In this document: in pieces, positions 1 to 6,395 of the stretch
Position numbering within the stretch: the stretch's first letter is position 1
Layout of the letters: each line of letters opens with the position of its first letter
Assembly (NCBI GenBank): GCA_934515035.1
Contig: CAKSXP010000047.1
Span: 1 to 9,973, forward strand
Source of the DNA: an uncultured Oscillospiraceae bacterium
GTDB taxonomy: Bacteria > Bacillota > Clostridia > Oscillospirales > Oscillospiraceae
DNA: 9,973 bases
Reading direction: 5' to 3'
The notes under the pieces: generated by a model
Seen by the model: only the letters and a program-made list of their open reading frames with translations
Database searches by the model: none
What the model was told of the DNA's origin: nothing
Position numbers and translations under genes: made by a program

Positions 1-2236
1 GTTCCGTACCCATCAGGTACTGATCGACAAGAACGGGATTTTCAACTCCGCCGGAGAGGATGATCGACATATAAAGCTCCACATCCTCGTCATTGTGCGC
101 AATGACCATGTTCTGTCCGCCGATCACATATGACGGACGCAGCAGCACGGGATAGCCAAGCTCATGTGCTGCCTTCAGCGCCTCGTCCAGGCCGGTAACG
201 CCCATCCCTCTTGGGCGCTTGATATTAAAGCGCTCCAGAAGCTCGTCAAAGCGTTCCCTGTCCTCCGCCATGTCTATGCTCTCGGCGGAGGTGCCGAGTA
301 TGCGTATGCCATGTGTGTCAAGATACTGCGTCAGCTTTATTGCTGTCTGTCCGCCAAAGGCGACGACAACGCCTATCGGCTTTTCGACCTCGATGATATT
401 CATTATATCCTCGTCGCACAGCGGCTCGAAATACAGCCTGTCCGCCGTATCATAGTCCGTCGAAACGGTCTCCGGATTGTTGTTCACGATAACGACGTCA
501 TACCCCAGCTTTTTTAGCGACCAGACACAGTGGACGGAGCTGTAATCGAACTCTATGCCCTGTCCGATACGTATCGGGCCGGAGCCCAGCACCATGATGA
601 CCGGTCTGCCGGAGCGCGTGAAGGCACGCGACTCGCACACCGTGTCAAAGGACGAGTAGAAATACGGCGTCTCGGCGTCGAACTCCGCGCCGCAGGTATC
701 GACCATTTTGTACACGGCGCTTCTGTGCGGCAGAGTCTGAGCTCCTGTCAACGCCAGAAGGCTTCTGTCAAGATAGCCGAGCTTCTTTCCGCGAAGATAA
801 TCCTCTTCGGAGAGGCTGCCGCTGTTTTCGATCTCATTTTCAAAATCCGCAAGCTTTTTGAGCTTATATGTAAACCATTTGTCGATTTTTGTTATTGACT
901 GTATCTCTTCCGGAGACACGCCCGCTTTCAGCGCTTCAAAAACCGTAAACAGTCTGTGGTCGTCCATATTGCGCAGACGGTCGCGCACCGGCTCGTCGGT
1001 GTCCGGTCTGCGGTTGAGCGTATCCATGCCTATCTCCGCACCGCGGACGGCCTTCATTATGGCCATCTCAAAGCTGGGGGCTATCGCCATGACTTCGCCC
1101 GTCGCTTTCATCTGCGTGCCGAGTTTGCGCGAAGCGTCATGGAACTTGTCAAACGGCCACTTTGGAAATTTGACGACTACATAGTCCAGCGCAGGTTCAA
1201 AGCAGGCACAGGTCTTTCCGGTTATGTCGTTTCTGATCTCGTCAAGGGTATATCCCAGAGCTATTCTTGTTGCGACCTTTGCTATCGGATAGCCAGTCGC
1301 CTTGCTTGCCAGCGCCGAGGAGCGCGAAACACGAGGGTTGACCTCGATAACGGAATACTCAAAGCTGTTGGGATCGAGCGCGAACTGACAGTTGCAGCCG
1401 CCGACGACCCCGAGCGCGGATATGATGTCCAGCGAAGCCGTGCGCAGTATCTGGTACTCCCTGTCCGAAAGCGTCAGCGCCGGGGCCGCAACGATGCTGT
1501 CGCCGGTGTGCACACCGACCGGATCAAAGTTCTCCATAGAGCAGACGGCGATGACGTTTCCGGCGCTGTCGCGCATCGTCTCAAACTCTATCTCCTTCCA
1601 GCCGTATATGTAGCGCTCGACAAGCACCTGAGTTATCGGGGACAGCTCAAGGCCTACGGACGCTATCGTTTGCAGCTCGTCCGCCGTATATGCAACGCCC
1701 CCGCCGGCTCCGCCGAGAGTGAATGCGGGCCGCACGATGACGGGATAACCGATCCTGCCGGCAATGGCCATGGCAGTGTCAACGTCATTGGCGATCTCCG
1801 AAGGGATCGTCGGCTGGCCGATGGCCTCCATCGTCTCTTTGAAAAGCTCGCGGTCCTCGGCCCTGTCTATCGCCTCGGCCCCGGTCCCGAGCAGCCGCAC
1901 GCCCAGCCGGTCCAGAGTTCCGTTACGGCTCAGCTGCATTGCGATGGTCAGTCCGGTCTGTCCGCCGAGAGAGGCAAGCAGACTGTCGGGACGTTCCTTT
2001 TCAAGTATCCTTGTCACCGTCTCCGCCGTCAGCGGCTCGAGATATATCTCATCCGCGAGCATTTTGTCTGTCATGATAGTCGCGGGATTGGAGTTGACGA
2101 GAACGACGTTGATGCCCTCCTCCTTGAGGATACGGCATGCCTGCGCCCCCGCGTAGTCAAACTCGGCAGCCTGTCCGATAACGATCGGCCCCGAGCCGAT
2201 GACCATGACCTTTTTAATATCCCTGATCCTCGGCAT
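1..2236 (-). CDS. carB: Carbamoyl phosphate synthase large subunit, 3' end missing
   Basis: CarB uses ammonia delivered from CarA, bicarbonate and two ATP to make carbamoyl phosphate in the cytoplasm. I read 745 uninterrupted codons from the ATG at 2236. The family is about 1,060-1,075 residues, so roughly 320 are beyond the left edge: the rest of the second ATP-grasp unit and the C-terminal allosteric (MGS-like) domain. The first synthetase half shows GSGPIVIGQAAEFDYAG (14-30), RPAFTLGGAGGG (169-180), ENFDPVGVHTGDS (235-247) and NPRVSRSSALASKATGYP (300-317). The oligomerisation region spans about 400-545. The second half repeats the fold with GSGPIRIGQGIEFDYSS (551-567) and RPSYVIGGQNM (700-710); the usual motif there is GGRAM, so Gln and Asn replace Arg and Ala. 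A strong site GGAGGTG (2245-2251) lies 8 bases before the ATG, inside the carA end. The carA stop and carB start share one base (TGATG), implying coupled translation and matched subunit supply. Confidence 0.97.
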   Translation of the reverse strand, partial: MPRIRDIKKVMVIGSGPIVIGQAAEFDYAGAQACRILKEEGINVVLVNSNPATIMTDKMLADEIYLEPLTAETVTRILEKERPDSLLASLGGQTGLTIAMQLSRNGTLDRLGVRLLGTGAEAIDRAEDRELFKETMEAIGQPTIPSEIANDVDTAMAIAGRIGYPVIVRPAFTLGGAGGGVAYTADELQTIASVGLELSPITQVLVERYIYGWKEIEFETMRDSAGNVIAVCSMENFDPVGVHTGDSIVAAPALTLSDREYQILRTASLDIISALGVVGGCNCQFALDPNSFEYSVIEVNPRVSRSSALASKATGYPIAKVATRIALGYTLDEIRNDITGKTCACFEPALDYVVVKFPKWPFDKFHDASRKLGTQMKATGEVMAIAPSFEMAIMKAVRGAEIGMDTLNRRPDTDEPVRDRLRNMDDHRLFTVFEALKAGVSPEEIQSITKIDKWFTYKLKKLADFENEIENSGSLSEEDYLRGKKLGYLDRSLLALTGAQTLPHRSAVYKMVDTCGAEFDAETPYFYSSFDTVCESRAFTRSGRPVIMVLGSGPIRIGQGIEFDYSSVHCVWSLKKLGYDVVIVNNNPETVSTDYDTADRLYFEPLCDEDIMNIIEVEKPIGVVVAFGGQTAIKLTQYLDTHGIRILGTSAESIDMAEDRERFDELLERFNIKRPRGMGVTGLDEALKAAHELGYPVLLRPSYVIGGQNMVIAHNDEDVELYMSIILSGGVENPVLVDQYLMGTE

Positions 2237-3300
2237 CAGTCGTTCACCTCCATAAGCTTTATAAATCTGTCAAACAGGAACTCCGTGTCTCTTGGTCCGC
2301 TGCGGGCCTCCGGATGGAACTGAACGGAGAAGGCGTTCAGTTCGGGATAATCAATACCCTCGCAGGTATTGTCGTTTGCGTTGCGAAAGCTTATCTCTCC
2401 CGCCGTCAGGCTCTCGGAAACGACCGCATATCCATGGTTCTGGCTCGTTATGAAGGTCCTCGTCCCCTTACAGTCCCTCACCGGCTGGTTGACCCCGCGG
2501 TGGCCGTATTTGAGCTTCACGGTTTCCCCGCCCTGCGCAAGCGCCATCAGCTGATGGCCCAGGCAGATGCCAAACATCGGCTTTTTGCCCATCAGCTTTT
2601 TTATCTCCGCGATCGGTCCTGCGTTTTCCTTCGGATCTCCGGGACCGTTGGAGAGCATGATGCCGTCGGGGCCGGCCGCGAGTATCCTCTCCGCCGTGGT
2701 GTCATAAGGATAAACCGTCACCTCGCAGCCGCGGCGGCAGAGCTCGTTTATAATATTCGCCTTCGCTCCGTAGTCCAGCAGTGCAACGGAAAACCGCTTC
2801 TTCCCGTCCGCTGCGGGATATACGTCCGTTTCCGCGCGGCTCACGCTTTTAACGGCCTCCGTCACCGCATAGGTCCTGACGGCGCCGAGATCGGCGGGCG
2901 GAGCACCGCATATAATGGCGTTCATAACTCCGTGTTCGCGGATGATGCGCGTCAGCTCGCGCGTATCAACGCCGTAAAGGCCCGGGACCCCATGCTCTCT
3001 GAGGAAGGTATCCAGATCATATTCGCTTCTGAAGTTTGAGGGCGCATCGCACCATTCCCTTACGACATAGCCGCGAACGGCACATTTCCCCTCAAAGTCG
3101 TTTTCTATTATGCCATAGTTCCCTATGAGCGGAAAGGTCTGCATCACGATCTGCCCGTAATAGCTGGGATCGGTCAGCGTCTCGATGTATCCGCACATAC
3201 CGGTAGTGAACACCAGTTCGCCTATGCTGTCCGTCTCCGCTCCGAAACGGAGGCCTTCAAACACCTCTCCGCTGCTCAGAACAATATACGCTTTCTTCAT
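2236..3300 (-). CDS. carA: Carbamoyl phosphate synthase small (glutaminase) subunit
   Basis: CarA hydrolyses glutamine and channels ammonia to CarB. The product is 354 residues, the normal family size. The N-terminal CarA-specific domain has GELVFTTGMCGYIETLTDPSY (about 27-47) and GVDTRELTRIIREHG (110-124). The C-terminal class I glutamine amidotransferase domain starts near 170 and has SNGPGDP (217-223), the nucleophile Cys246 in GICLGHQ, KYGHRGVNQPV (264-274), QNHGYAV (287-293) and the His329/Glu331 pair in FHPEA. The frame stays open 40 codons upstream of the chosen start, but homology begins at MKKAYIVLSSGEVFEG and an AAAGGGGA site sits just before that ATG, so the upstream stretch is untranslated leader. 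It lies 140 bases after argF and overlaps carB by one base. Placement at the end of an arg operon suggests a synthase serving arginine, although its product also feeds pyrimidine synthesis. Confidence 0.97.
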   Translation of the reverse strand: MKKAYIVLSSGEVFEGLRFGAETDSIGELVFTTGMCGYIETLTDPSYYGQIVMQTFPLIGNYGIIENDFEGKCAVRGYVVREWCDAPSNFRSEYDLDTFLREHGVPGLYGVDTRELTRIIREHGVMNAIICGAPPADLGAVRTYAVTEAVKSVSRAETDVYPAADGKKRFSVALLDYGAKANIINELCRRGCEVTVYPYDTTAERILAAGPDGIMLSNGPGDPKENAGPIAEIKKLMGKKPMFGICLGHQLMALAQGGETVKLKYGHRGVNQPVRDCKGTRTFITSQNHGYAVVSESLTAGEISFRNANDNTCEGIDYPELNAFSVQFHPEARSGPRDTEFLFDRFIKLMEVND

Positions 3301-3350
3301 CTTCTTCCCCTTTCTGTTGATGGATATGACAAAATGCGCGCCAAAGGCAT
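3297..3350 (-). CDS. Possible 17-codon leader ORF before carA
   Basis: A short frame starts with ATG at 3350 and ends with TGA at 3297-3299, encoding MPLARILSYPSTERGRR. Its stop overlaps the carA ATG in an ATGA arrangement. A GGAG (3360-3363) lies nine bases upstream of the ATG and falls in the loop of the 3344-3376 hairpin, while the ATG itself lies in the 3' arm. Four of 17 residues are arginine, two as adjacent AGA codons at the end. Caution: the last codons are simply the purine-rich carA ribosome-binding site read as codons, so the arginine content near the end may be accidental. I see no conservation evidence; chance is the default explanation. Confidence 0.2.
   Translation of the reverse strand: MPLARILSYPSTERGRR
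3306..3313 (-). promoter_or_regulatory. carA ribosome-binding site
   Basis: The minus strand reads AAAGGGGA, with six bases (AAGAAG) between the G run and the ATG at 3300. It decides the carA start in favour of 3300 over the in-frame ATG at 3420, which would place 40 unrelated residues before the conserved N-terminus. Confidence 0.75.
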
Positions 3351-3376
3351 CCGGGTATTCTCCGCCCGGATGCCTT
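3344..3376 (-). repeat. Perfect 12-bp inverted repeat upstream of carA
   Basis: The arms 3344-3355 (plus strand AAGGCATCCGGG) and 3365-3376 are exact reverse complements around a 9-base loop. In the transcript this would be a very stable GC-rich hairpin about 45 bases before the carA ATG. On the minus strand it is followed by only TTT counting two stem bases, and on the plus strand by TTG, so it is not a convincing intrinsic terminator in either direction. It could be a weak attenuator, an mRNA stability or processing element, or a dispersed repeat copy. Confidence 0.6.
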
Positions 3377-3383
3377 GCCCTGT

Positions 3384-3398
3384 CCGTAAAAAATACGG
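3384..3398 (-). repeat. Small hairpin with homopolymer loop
   Basis: CCGTA and TACGG (arms 3384-3388 and 3394-3398) flank five A on the plus strand, which is five U in the transcript. The stem is only 5 bp, so it is weak by itself. It lies between the two large inverted repeats of the argF-carA gap. The T run is about 13 bases after the end of the argF-proximal hairpin, too far for a standard terminator U-tract. Confidence 0.35.
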
Positions 3399-3405
3399 CA
3401 AATGT

Positions 3406-3434
3406 TCGTTTGAGAGCCAAGCGCTCTCAAACGA
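3406..3434 (-). repeat. Perfect 12-bp inverted repeat just after argF
   Basis: Arms 3406-3417 (plus strand TCGTTTGAGAGC) and 3423-3434 are exact reverse complements around a 5-base loop. The hairpin begins six bases after the argF stop codon, the usual place for a terminator or a 3'-end stabilising stem. No T-tract follows directly in the direction of transcription (ACATTTGCCG follows), so a canonical rho-independent terminator is not supported. A role in separating argF and carAB expression is possible but inferred. Confidence 0.6.
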
Positions 3435-3440
3435 GGGCGT

Positions 3441-4346
3441 TCAGCGGCGCATCAGCTTGACCATAACGGCCTTCTGCGCGTGCAGACGGTTTTCGGCTTC
3501 GTCGAAAAGCTCGTCGGCATGTTCTTCGAAAACTTTTTCGGTTATCTCCTCGCCTCTGTGAGCGGGCAGACAATGCTGGACCATTGCGTCCGGCTTCGCG
3601 GCAGCCATGACGGAATCGTTTATCTGGAATCCGGCAAATATCTTCTGCCTTTCAAGAGCCTCCGCCTCCTGTCCCATGGAGGCCCAAACGTCGGTATACA
3701 GGACGTCCGCATCCGCGGCGGCCTCCAGAATATTGTCCGTGCAGACAAAATCACCGTTTTCGGAAGCCCATTTCATGAGCTCCGCATCCGGCTGATTGCT
3801 TTTGGGGCAGGCGACAGCGACCTTCATTCCGGTCTTGATGCCCCCGACGATGAGGGAATTGGCCATATTGTTGCCGTCTCCGATAAAGCAGAGCTTGTTG
3901 CCCTCAATGGCTCCTTTATGCTCACGTATGGTCATGAGATCCGCAAGCACCTGGCACGGATGACAATAGTCCGTCAAGCCGTTGATGATGGGAATTGAGC
4001 CGTATTTCGCCAGATCCTCGACCTCCTGCTGCGCAAAGGTGCGTATCATGATACCGTCCAGATATCTCGACAGCACACGGGCGGTATCCTGAACAGGCTC
4101 GCCGCGTCCGATCTGAAGATCTCTGTTGGAAAGGAAAAGCGCCGATCCGCCGAGGTCATACATGCCGACCTCGAAGGAAACACGGGTGCGGGTGGACGAC
4201 TTCTGGAATATCATTCCGAGAGTCTGTCCCCTGAGAATATGATGCTCGATACCGTTGCGTTTTTCATACTTGAGCTGATCCGCCAGATTCAGTATCTCGG
4301 TTATTTCCTCCGGCGTCATATCCATAAGCTTGAGCAGATGCTTCAC
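3441..4346 (-). CDS. argF: Ornithine carbamoyltransferase
   Basis: This cytoplasmic enzyme joins carbamoyl phosphate and ornithine to give citrulline. The product is 301 residues, usual for the family. The carbamoyl phosphate loop STRTR (51-55, within SSTRTRVSFE), HPCQ (129-132) and the C-terminal HCLPA (258-262, in HCLPAHRGEE) are all intact. DVWASMGQE (219-227) supplies the SMG ornithine-binding motif that separates it from aspartate carbamoyltransferase. Anabolic use is inferred from the operon; nothing suggests a catabolic arcB. The start is GTG at 4346, overlapping the argD stop in GTGA (four bases), with AAGGGAG at 4357-4363 inside argD and a 10-base spacer. The stop at 3441 is followed within six bases by a strong inverted repeat. 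Confidence 0.97.
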   Translation of the reverse strand: MKHLLKLMDMTPEEITEILNLADQLKYEKRNGIEHHILRGQTLGMIFQKSSTRTRVSFEVGMYDLGGSALFLSNRDLQIGRGEPVQDTARVLSRYLDGIMIRTFAQQEVEDLAKYGSIPIINGLTDYCHPCQVLADLMTIREHKGAIEGNKLCFIGDGNNMANSLIVGGIKTGMKVAVACPKSNQPDAELMKWASENGDFVCTDNILEAAADADVLYTDVWASMGQEAEALERQKIFAGFQINDSVMAAAKPDAMVQHCLPAHRGEEITEKVFEEHADELFDEAENRLHAQKAVMVKLMRR

Positions 4347-5509
4347 TTGGCAAGCACTCCCTTCAAAATTTCTATCGCTTTTTCAAGCTCCTCCCAGCCG
4401 ATATTCAGCGGCGGCAGCAGCCTGACCTTTGTTTTCGCGCTGAGTACAAGAACTCCGGCCTCCATACAGTCGGAGATGACCTCTGCGGCGGGGCGGACGG
4501 ATTCTATGCCGAGCATGAGCCCCATGCCGGTGACCCCTGCAACGCCTCTGGCCCCGGTCAGTTCTTTTCTTATATATTCGGATTTTTTCGCAACTTCCTC
4601 CATCAGCTCATCGGTTATCCTGCCGATAACGCTCAGCGCGCCGGCACAGCAGACCGGGTTTGCGCCGAAGGTGGAACCGTGCTTTCCGGCGCACATGACA
4701 TCCTGCGTTTTTTCTCCGAACATGCAGGCGCCTATCGGAAGTCCACCGCCCAGTCCCTTTGCTGTAGTCACGATGTCGGGAGTCACGCCGAAGTGCATGT
4801 AGGCATAGAGCTTTCCCGTCCTGCCGTTTCCCGTCTGGACCTCGTCAACGATGAGCAGAAGGTCCTTTTCATCCGCCAGCTGCTTCAGTCCTTTGACAAA
4901 ATCCGCTTCCAGCGGCATAACACCGCCCTCGCCCTGTATCGGCTCGAACATAACGGCACAGCATCCGTTTTCCTCCGCAAGTCTGCGCACATCGTCAATA
5001 TTATTGGCCTCGGCATAGACAAAGCCCGGCGTGAACGGACCGAACTCCGTGTGGAACACATCCTGTCCCGTGGCGGCAAGAGTTGTTATCGTTCGGCCGT
5101 GGAAGCTGTTTCTGAGGGTGATTATCGTCGAGTGGCTCTCGTCGCCGTACTTCAGAAAAGCCCAGCGGCGCGCCGTTTTTATCGCGCACTCGTTGGCCTC
5201 CGCGCCCGAATTTCCGAAGAACACCTCTTTCATGCCCGTGCGCTCGCACAGAGCCTGCGCCAGAAGCGCGCCCGGCGCGGTGTAGTAAAGGTTTGATGTA
5301 TGCTGGAGCTTCGCCGCCTGTTCGCAAACGGCCTTTGTCCACGCCTCGTCGCATGCGCCGAAGATATTGACCGCGATGCCGGAACCGAGGTCTATATACT
5401 CTTTCCCGTTTTCATCGCGGAGAATGGCGCCCTTGCCGGAGGTCAGCTCCAGCGGAAAGCGCGAATAAGTATGTGCAACGTATGTGCTGTCGAGCTGTTT
5501 TATATCCAT
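4343..5509 (-). CDS. argD: Acetylornithine aminotransferase
   Basis: A PLP-dependent class III aminotransferase that converts N-acetylglutamate semialdehyde plus glutamate into N-acetylornithine and 2-oxoglutarate. The 388-residue product is typical. It shows GNSGAEANE (99-107) for cofactor phosphate contact, FHGRT (136-140), the cofactor Asp in VDEVQTGNGRTG (221-232), the Schiff-base Lys251 in TTAKGLGGG, and HGSTFGANP (277-285). Some ArgD enzymes also act in lysine synthesis; the setting says arginine. The frame is open for 45 more codons upstream, running antiparallel-free through argB coding sequence, but AAGGGAG at 5517-5523 and family alignment at MDIKQLDSTYVAHTYSRFP fix the ATG at 5509. 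It begins 14 bases after argB and overlaps argF by four bases. Confidence 0.96.
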   Translation of the reverse strand: MDIKQLDSTYVAHTYSRFPLELTSGKGAILRDENGKEYIDLGSGIAVNIFGACDEAWTKAVCEQAAKLQHTSNLYYTAPGALLAQALCERTGMKEVFFGNSGAEANECAIKTARRWAFLKYGDESHSTIITLRNSFHGRTITTLAATGQDVFHTEFGPFTPGFVYAEANNIDDVRRLAEENGCCAVMFEPIQGEGGVMPLEADFVKGLKQLADEKDLLLIVDEVQTGNGRTGKLYAYMHFGVTPDIVTTAKGLGGGLPIGACMFGEKTQDVMCAGKHGSTFGANPVCCAGALSVIGRITDELMEEVAKKSEYIRKELTGARGVAGVTGMGLMLGIESVRPAAEVISDCMEAGVLVLSAKTKVRLLPPLNIGWEELEKAIEILKGVLAK

Positions 5510-5516
5510 AGCCGTT

Positions 5517-5523
5517 CTCCCTT
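5517..5523 (-). promoter_or_regulatory. argD ribosome-binding site
   Basis: AAGGGAG on the minus strand, seven bases before ATG 5509 and directly abutting the argB stop codon. It decides the argD start against the longer in-frame candidate beginning at 5644, which would lie deep inside argB. Confidence 0.8.
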
Positions 5524-6381
5524 TTATTTGAACATTGTTCCGATGCCTTCGTCGGTCAGCGTCTCTATCAGTATTGAATGCGGTATTCTGCCGTCGATGA
5601 TAAACACGCGGTTGACCCCCCGTCGTATGGCTTCGACACAGCACTCGACCTTGGGTATCATCCCGCCGGAGATAACTCCCTCGCGCATGAGCCGCGGCAC
5701 CTCGGAAACATTGACCTCCGGAATAAGAGTAGATACATCGTCCTTATCGTGCAGCAGTCCGGCGATATCCGTCATCGATATAAGGCTTTCCGCCTTCAGG
5801 CAGCCCGCGATGCGCGATGCGGCGGTGTCCGCGTTTATGTTATAGCTGTCGCCTTCCTTATCGCATCCGACCGTCGAGATGACGGGAATATAACCGGCGT
5901 TGAGCAGATCAAGGATGGGCTTTGTGTTGACCTTCGTGATCTCGCCGACGTAGCCATGCACATCGTCGAGTCTGGAGCACTCGATAATATGTCCGTCGAT
6001 GCCGGAAAGCCCGATCGCGGAACCGCCCGCACAGCCGATGAGATTGACGAGGTTTTTGTTTATCTTTCCGGCCAGCACCATCTGAACGATGTCCATCGTC
6101 TCTCCGTCCGTGACGCGCAGTCCGTCTATAAATTCGCTCTTTTTTCCGATCCTGTTCAGTCCCTCGTTGATCTCCGGTCCGCCGCCATGGACAAGAACGA
6201 CCCTGACGCCGATAAGCGACAGAAGCACGATATCCCCCATGACAGCCTTTTTCAGCTCCTCGTTGATCATGGCGTTGCCGCCATACTTGATGACAAGGAC
6301 CTTGTTGGTATATTTCTGTATATACGGCAGGGCGTGTATCAAAACCTCCGCCCGCTGTGCATTGCTCATCTGGGCTGCCAC
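5524..6381 (-). CDS. argB: Acetylglutamate kinase, arginine-sensitive type
   Basis: Phosphorylates N-acetylglutamate with ATP, usually the feedback-controlled step when acetyl groups are recycled. The 285-residue product belongs to the amino acid kinase family: KYGGNAM (32-38), HGGGPEI (65-71), [12 protein letters not shown] (181-192) in the ATP/substrate region, and SGGMIPKV (238-245) with the conserved Lys244. The extra N-terminal helix (about 10-27, [17 protein letters not shown]) and the C-terminal DEGIGTMF are features of hexameric, arginine-inhibited enzymes; the shorter arginine-insensitive E. coli type lacks that helix. Inhibition by arginine is therefore inferred, not shown. I chose GTG at 6381 because GAGAGGTG (6388-6395) is correctly spaced for it; the in-frame ATG at 6369 has no good site. 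It sits 14 bases after argJ and 14 before argD. Confidence 0.96.
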   Translation of the reverse strand: MAAQMSNAQRAEVLIHALPYIQKYTNKVLVIKYGGNAMINEELKKAVMGDIVLLSLIGVRVVLVHGGGPEINEGLNRIGKKSEFIDGLRVTDGETMDIVQMVLAGKINKNLVNLIGCAGGSAIGLSGIDGHIIECSRLDDVHGYVGEITKVNTKPILDLLNAGYIPVISTVGCDKEGDSYNINADTAASRIAGCLKAESLISMTDIAGLLHDKDDVSTLIPEVNVSEVPRLMREGVISGGMIPKVECCVEAIRRGVNRVFIIDGRIPHSILIETLTDEGIGTMFK

Positions 6382-6387
6382 TCAAAA

Positions 6388-6395
6388 CACCTCTC
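6388..6395 (-). promoter_or_regulatory. argB ribosome-binding site
   Basis: GAGAGGTG on the minus strand starts immediately after the argJ TGA and ends six bases before GTG 6381. It supports the GTG start over ATG 6369, which would be 18 bases away. Confidence 0.7.

Noticed and set aside
956..2323. Long plus-strand open frame of 455 codons opposite carB and the carA end
   Set aside because: It has no recognisable motif and is the antisense shadow of high-GC carB, whose minus-strand frame shows all family motifs for 745 codons.
3301..3420. Forty-codon N-terminal extension of carA from ATG 3420
   Set aside because: The conserved CarA start is at MKKAYIVLSSGEVFEG and has its own ribosome-binding site; the extension reads through two hairpins and has no CarA likeness.
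3390..3420. Promoter-like pair TTGGCT and TATTTT in the argF-carA gap (minus strand)
   Set aside because: The spacer is 19 bases and the -35 box overlaps the hairpin loop and stem; the match is too weak to call.
3344..3434. The two inverted repeats as canonical rho-independent terminators
   Set aside because: Neither is followed by a T-tract on either strand, so they are listed as inverted repeats only.
3301..3440. PyrR-binding, T-box or ArgR-box signals before carA
   Set aside because: I looked for the conserved PyrR loop, the T-box sequence and AT-rich ArgR half-sites and saw none that I could support.
5510..5644. Forty-five-codon N-terminal extension of argD
   Set aside because: It overlaps the end of argB, has no ArgD likeness, and ATG 5509 has a well-spaced AAGGGAG.
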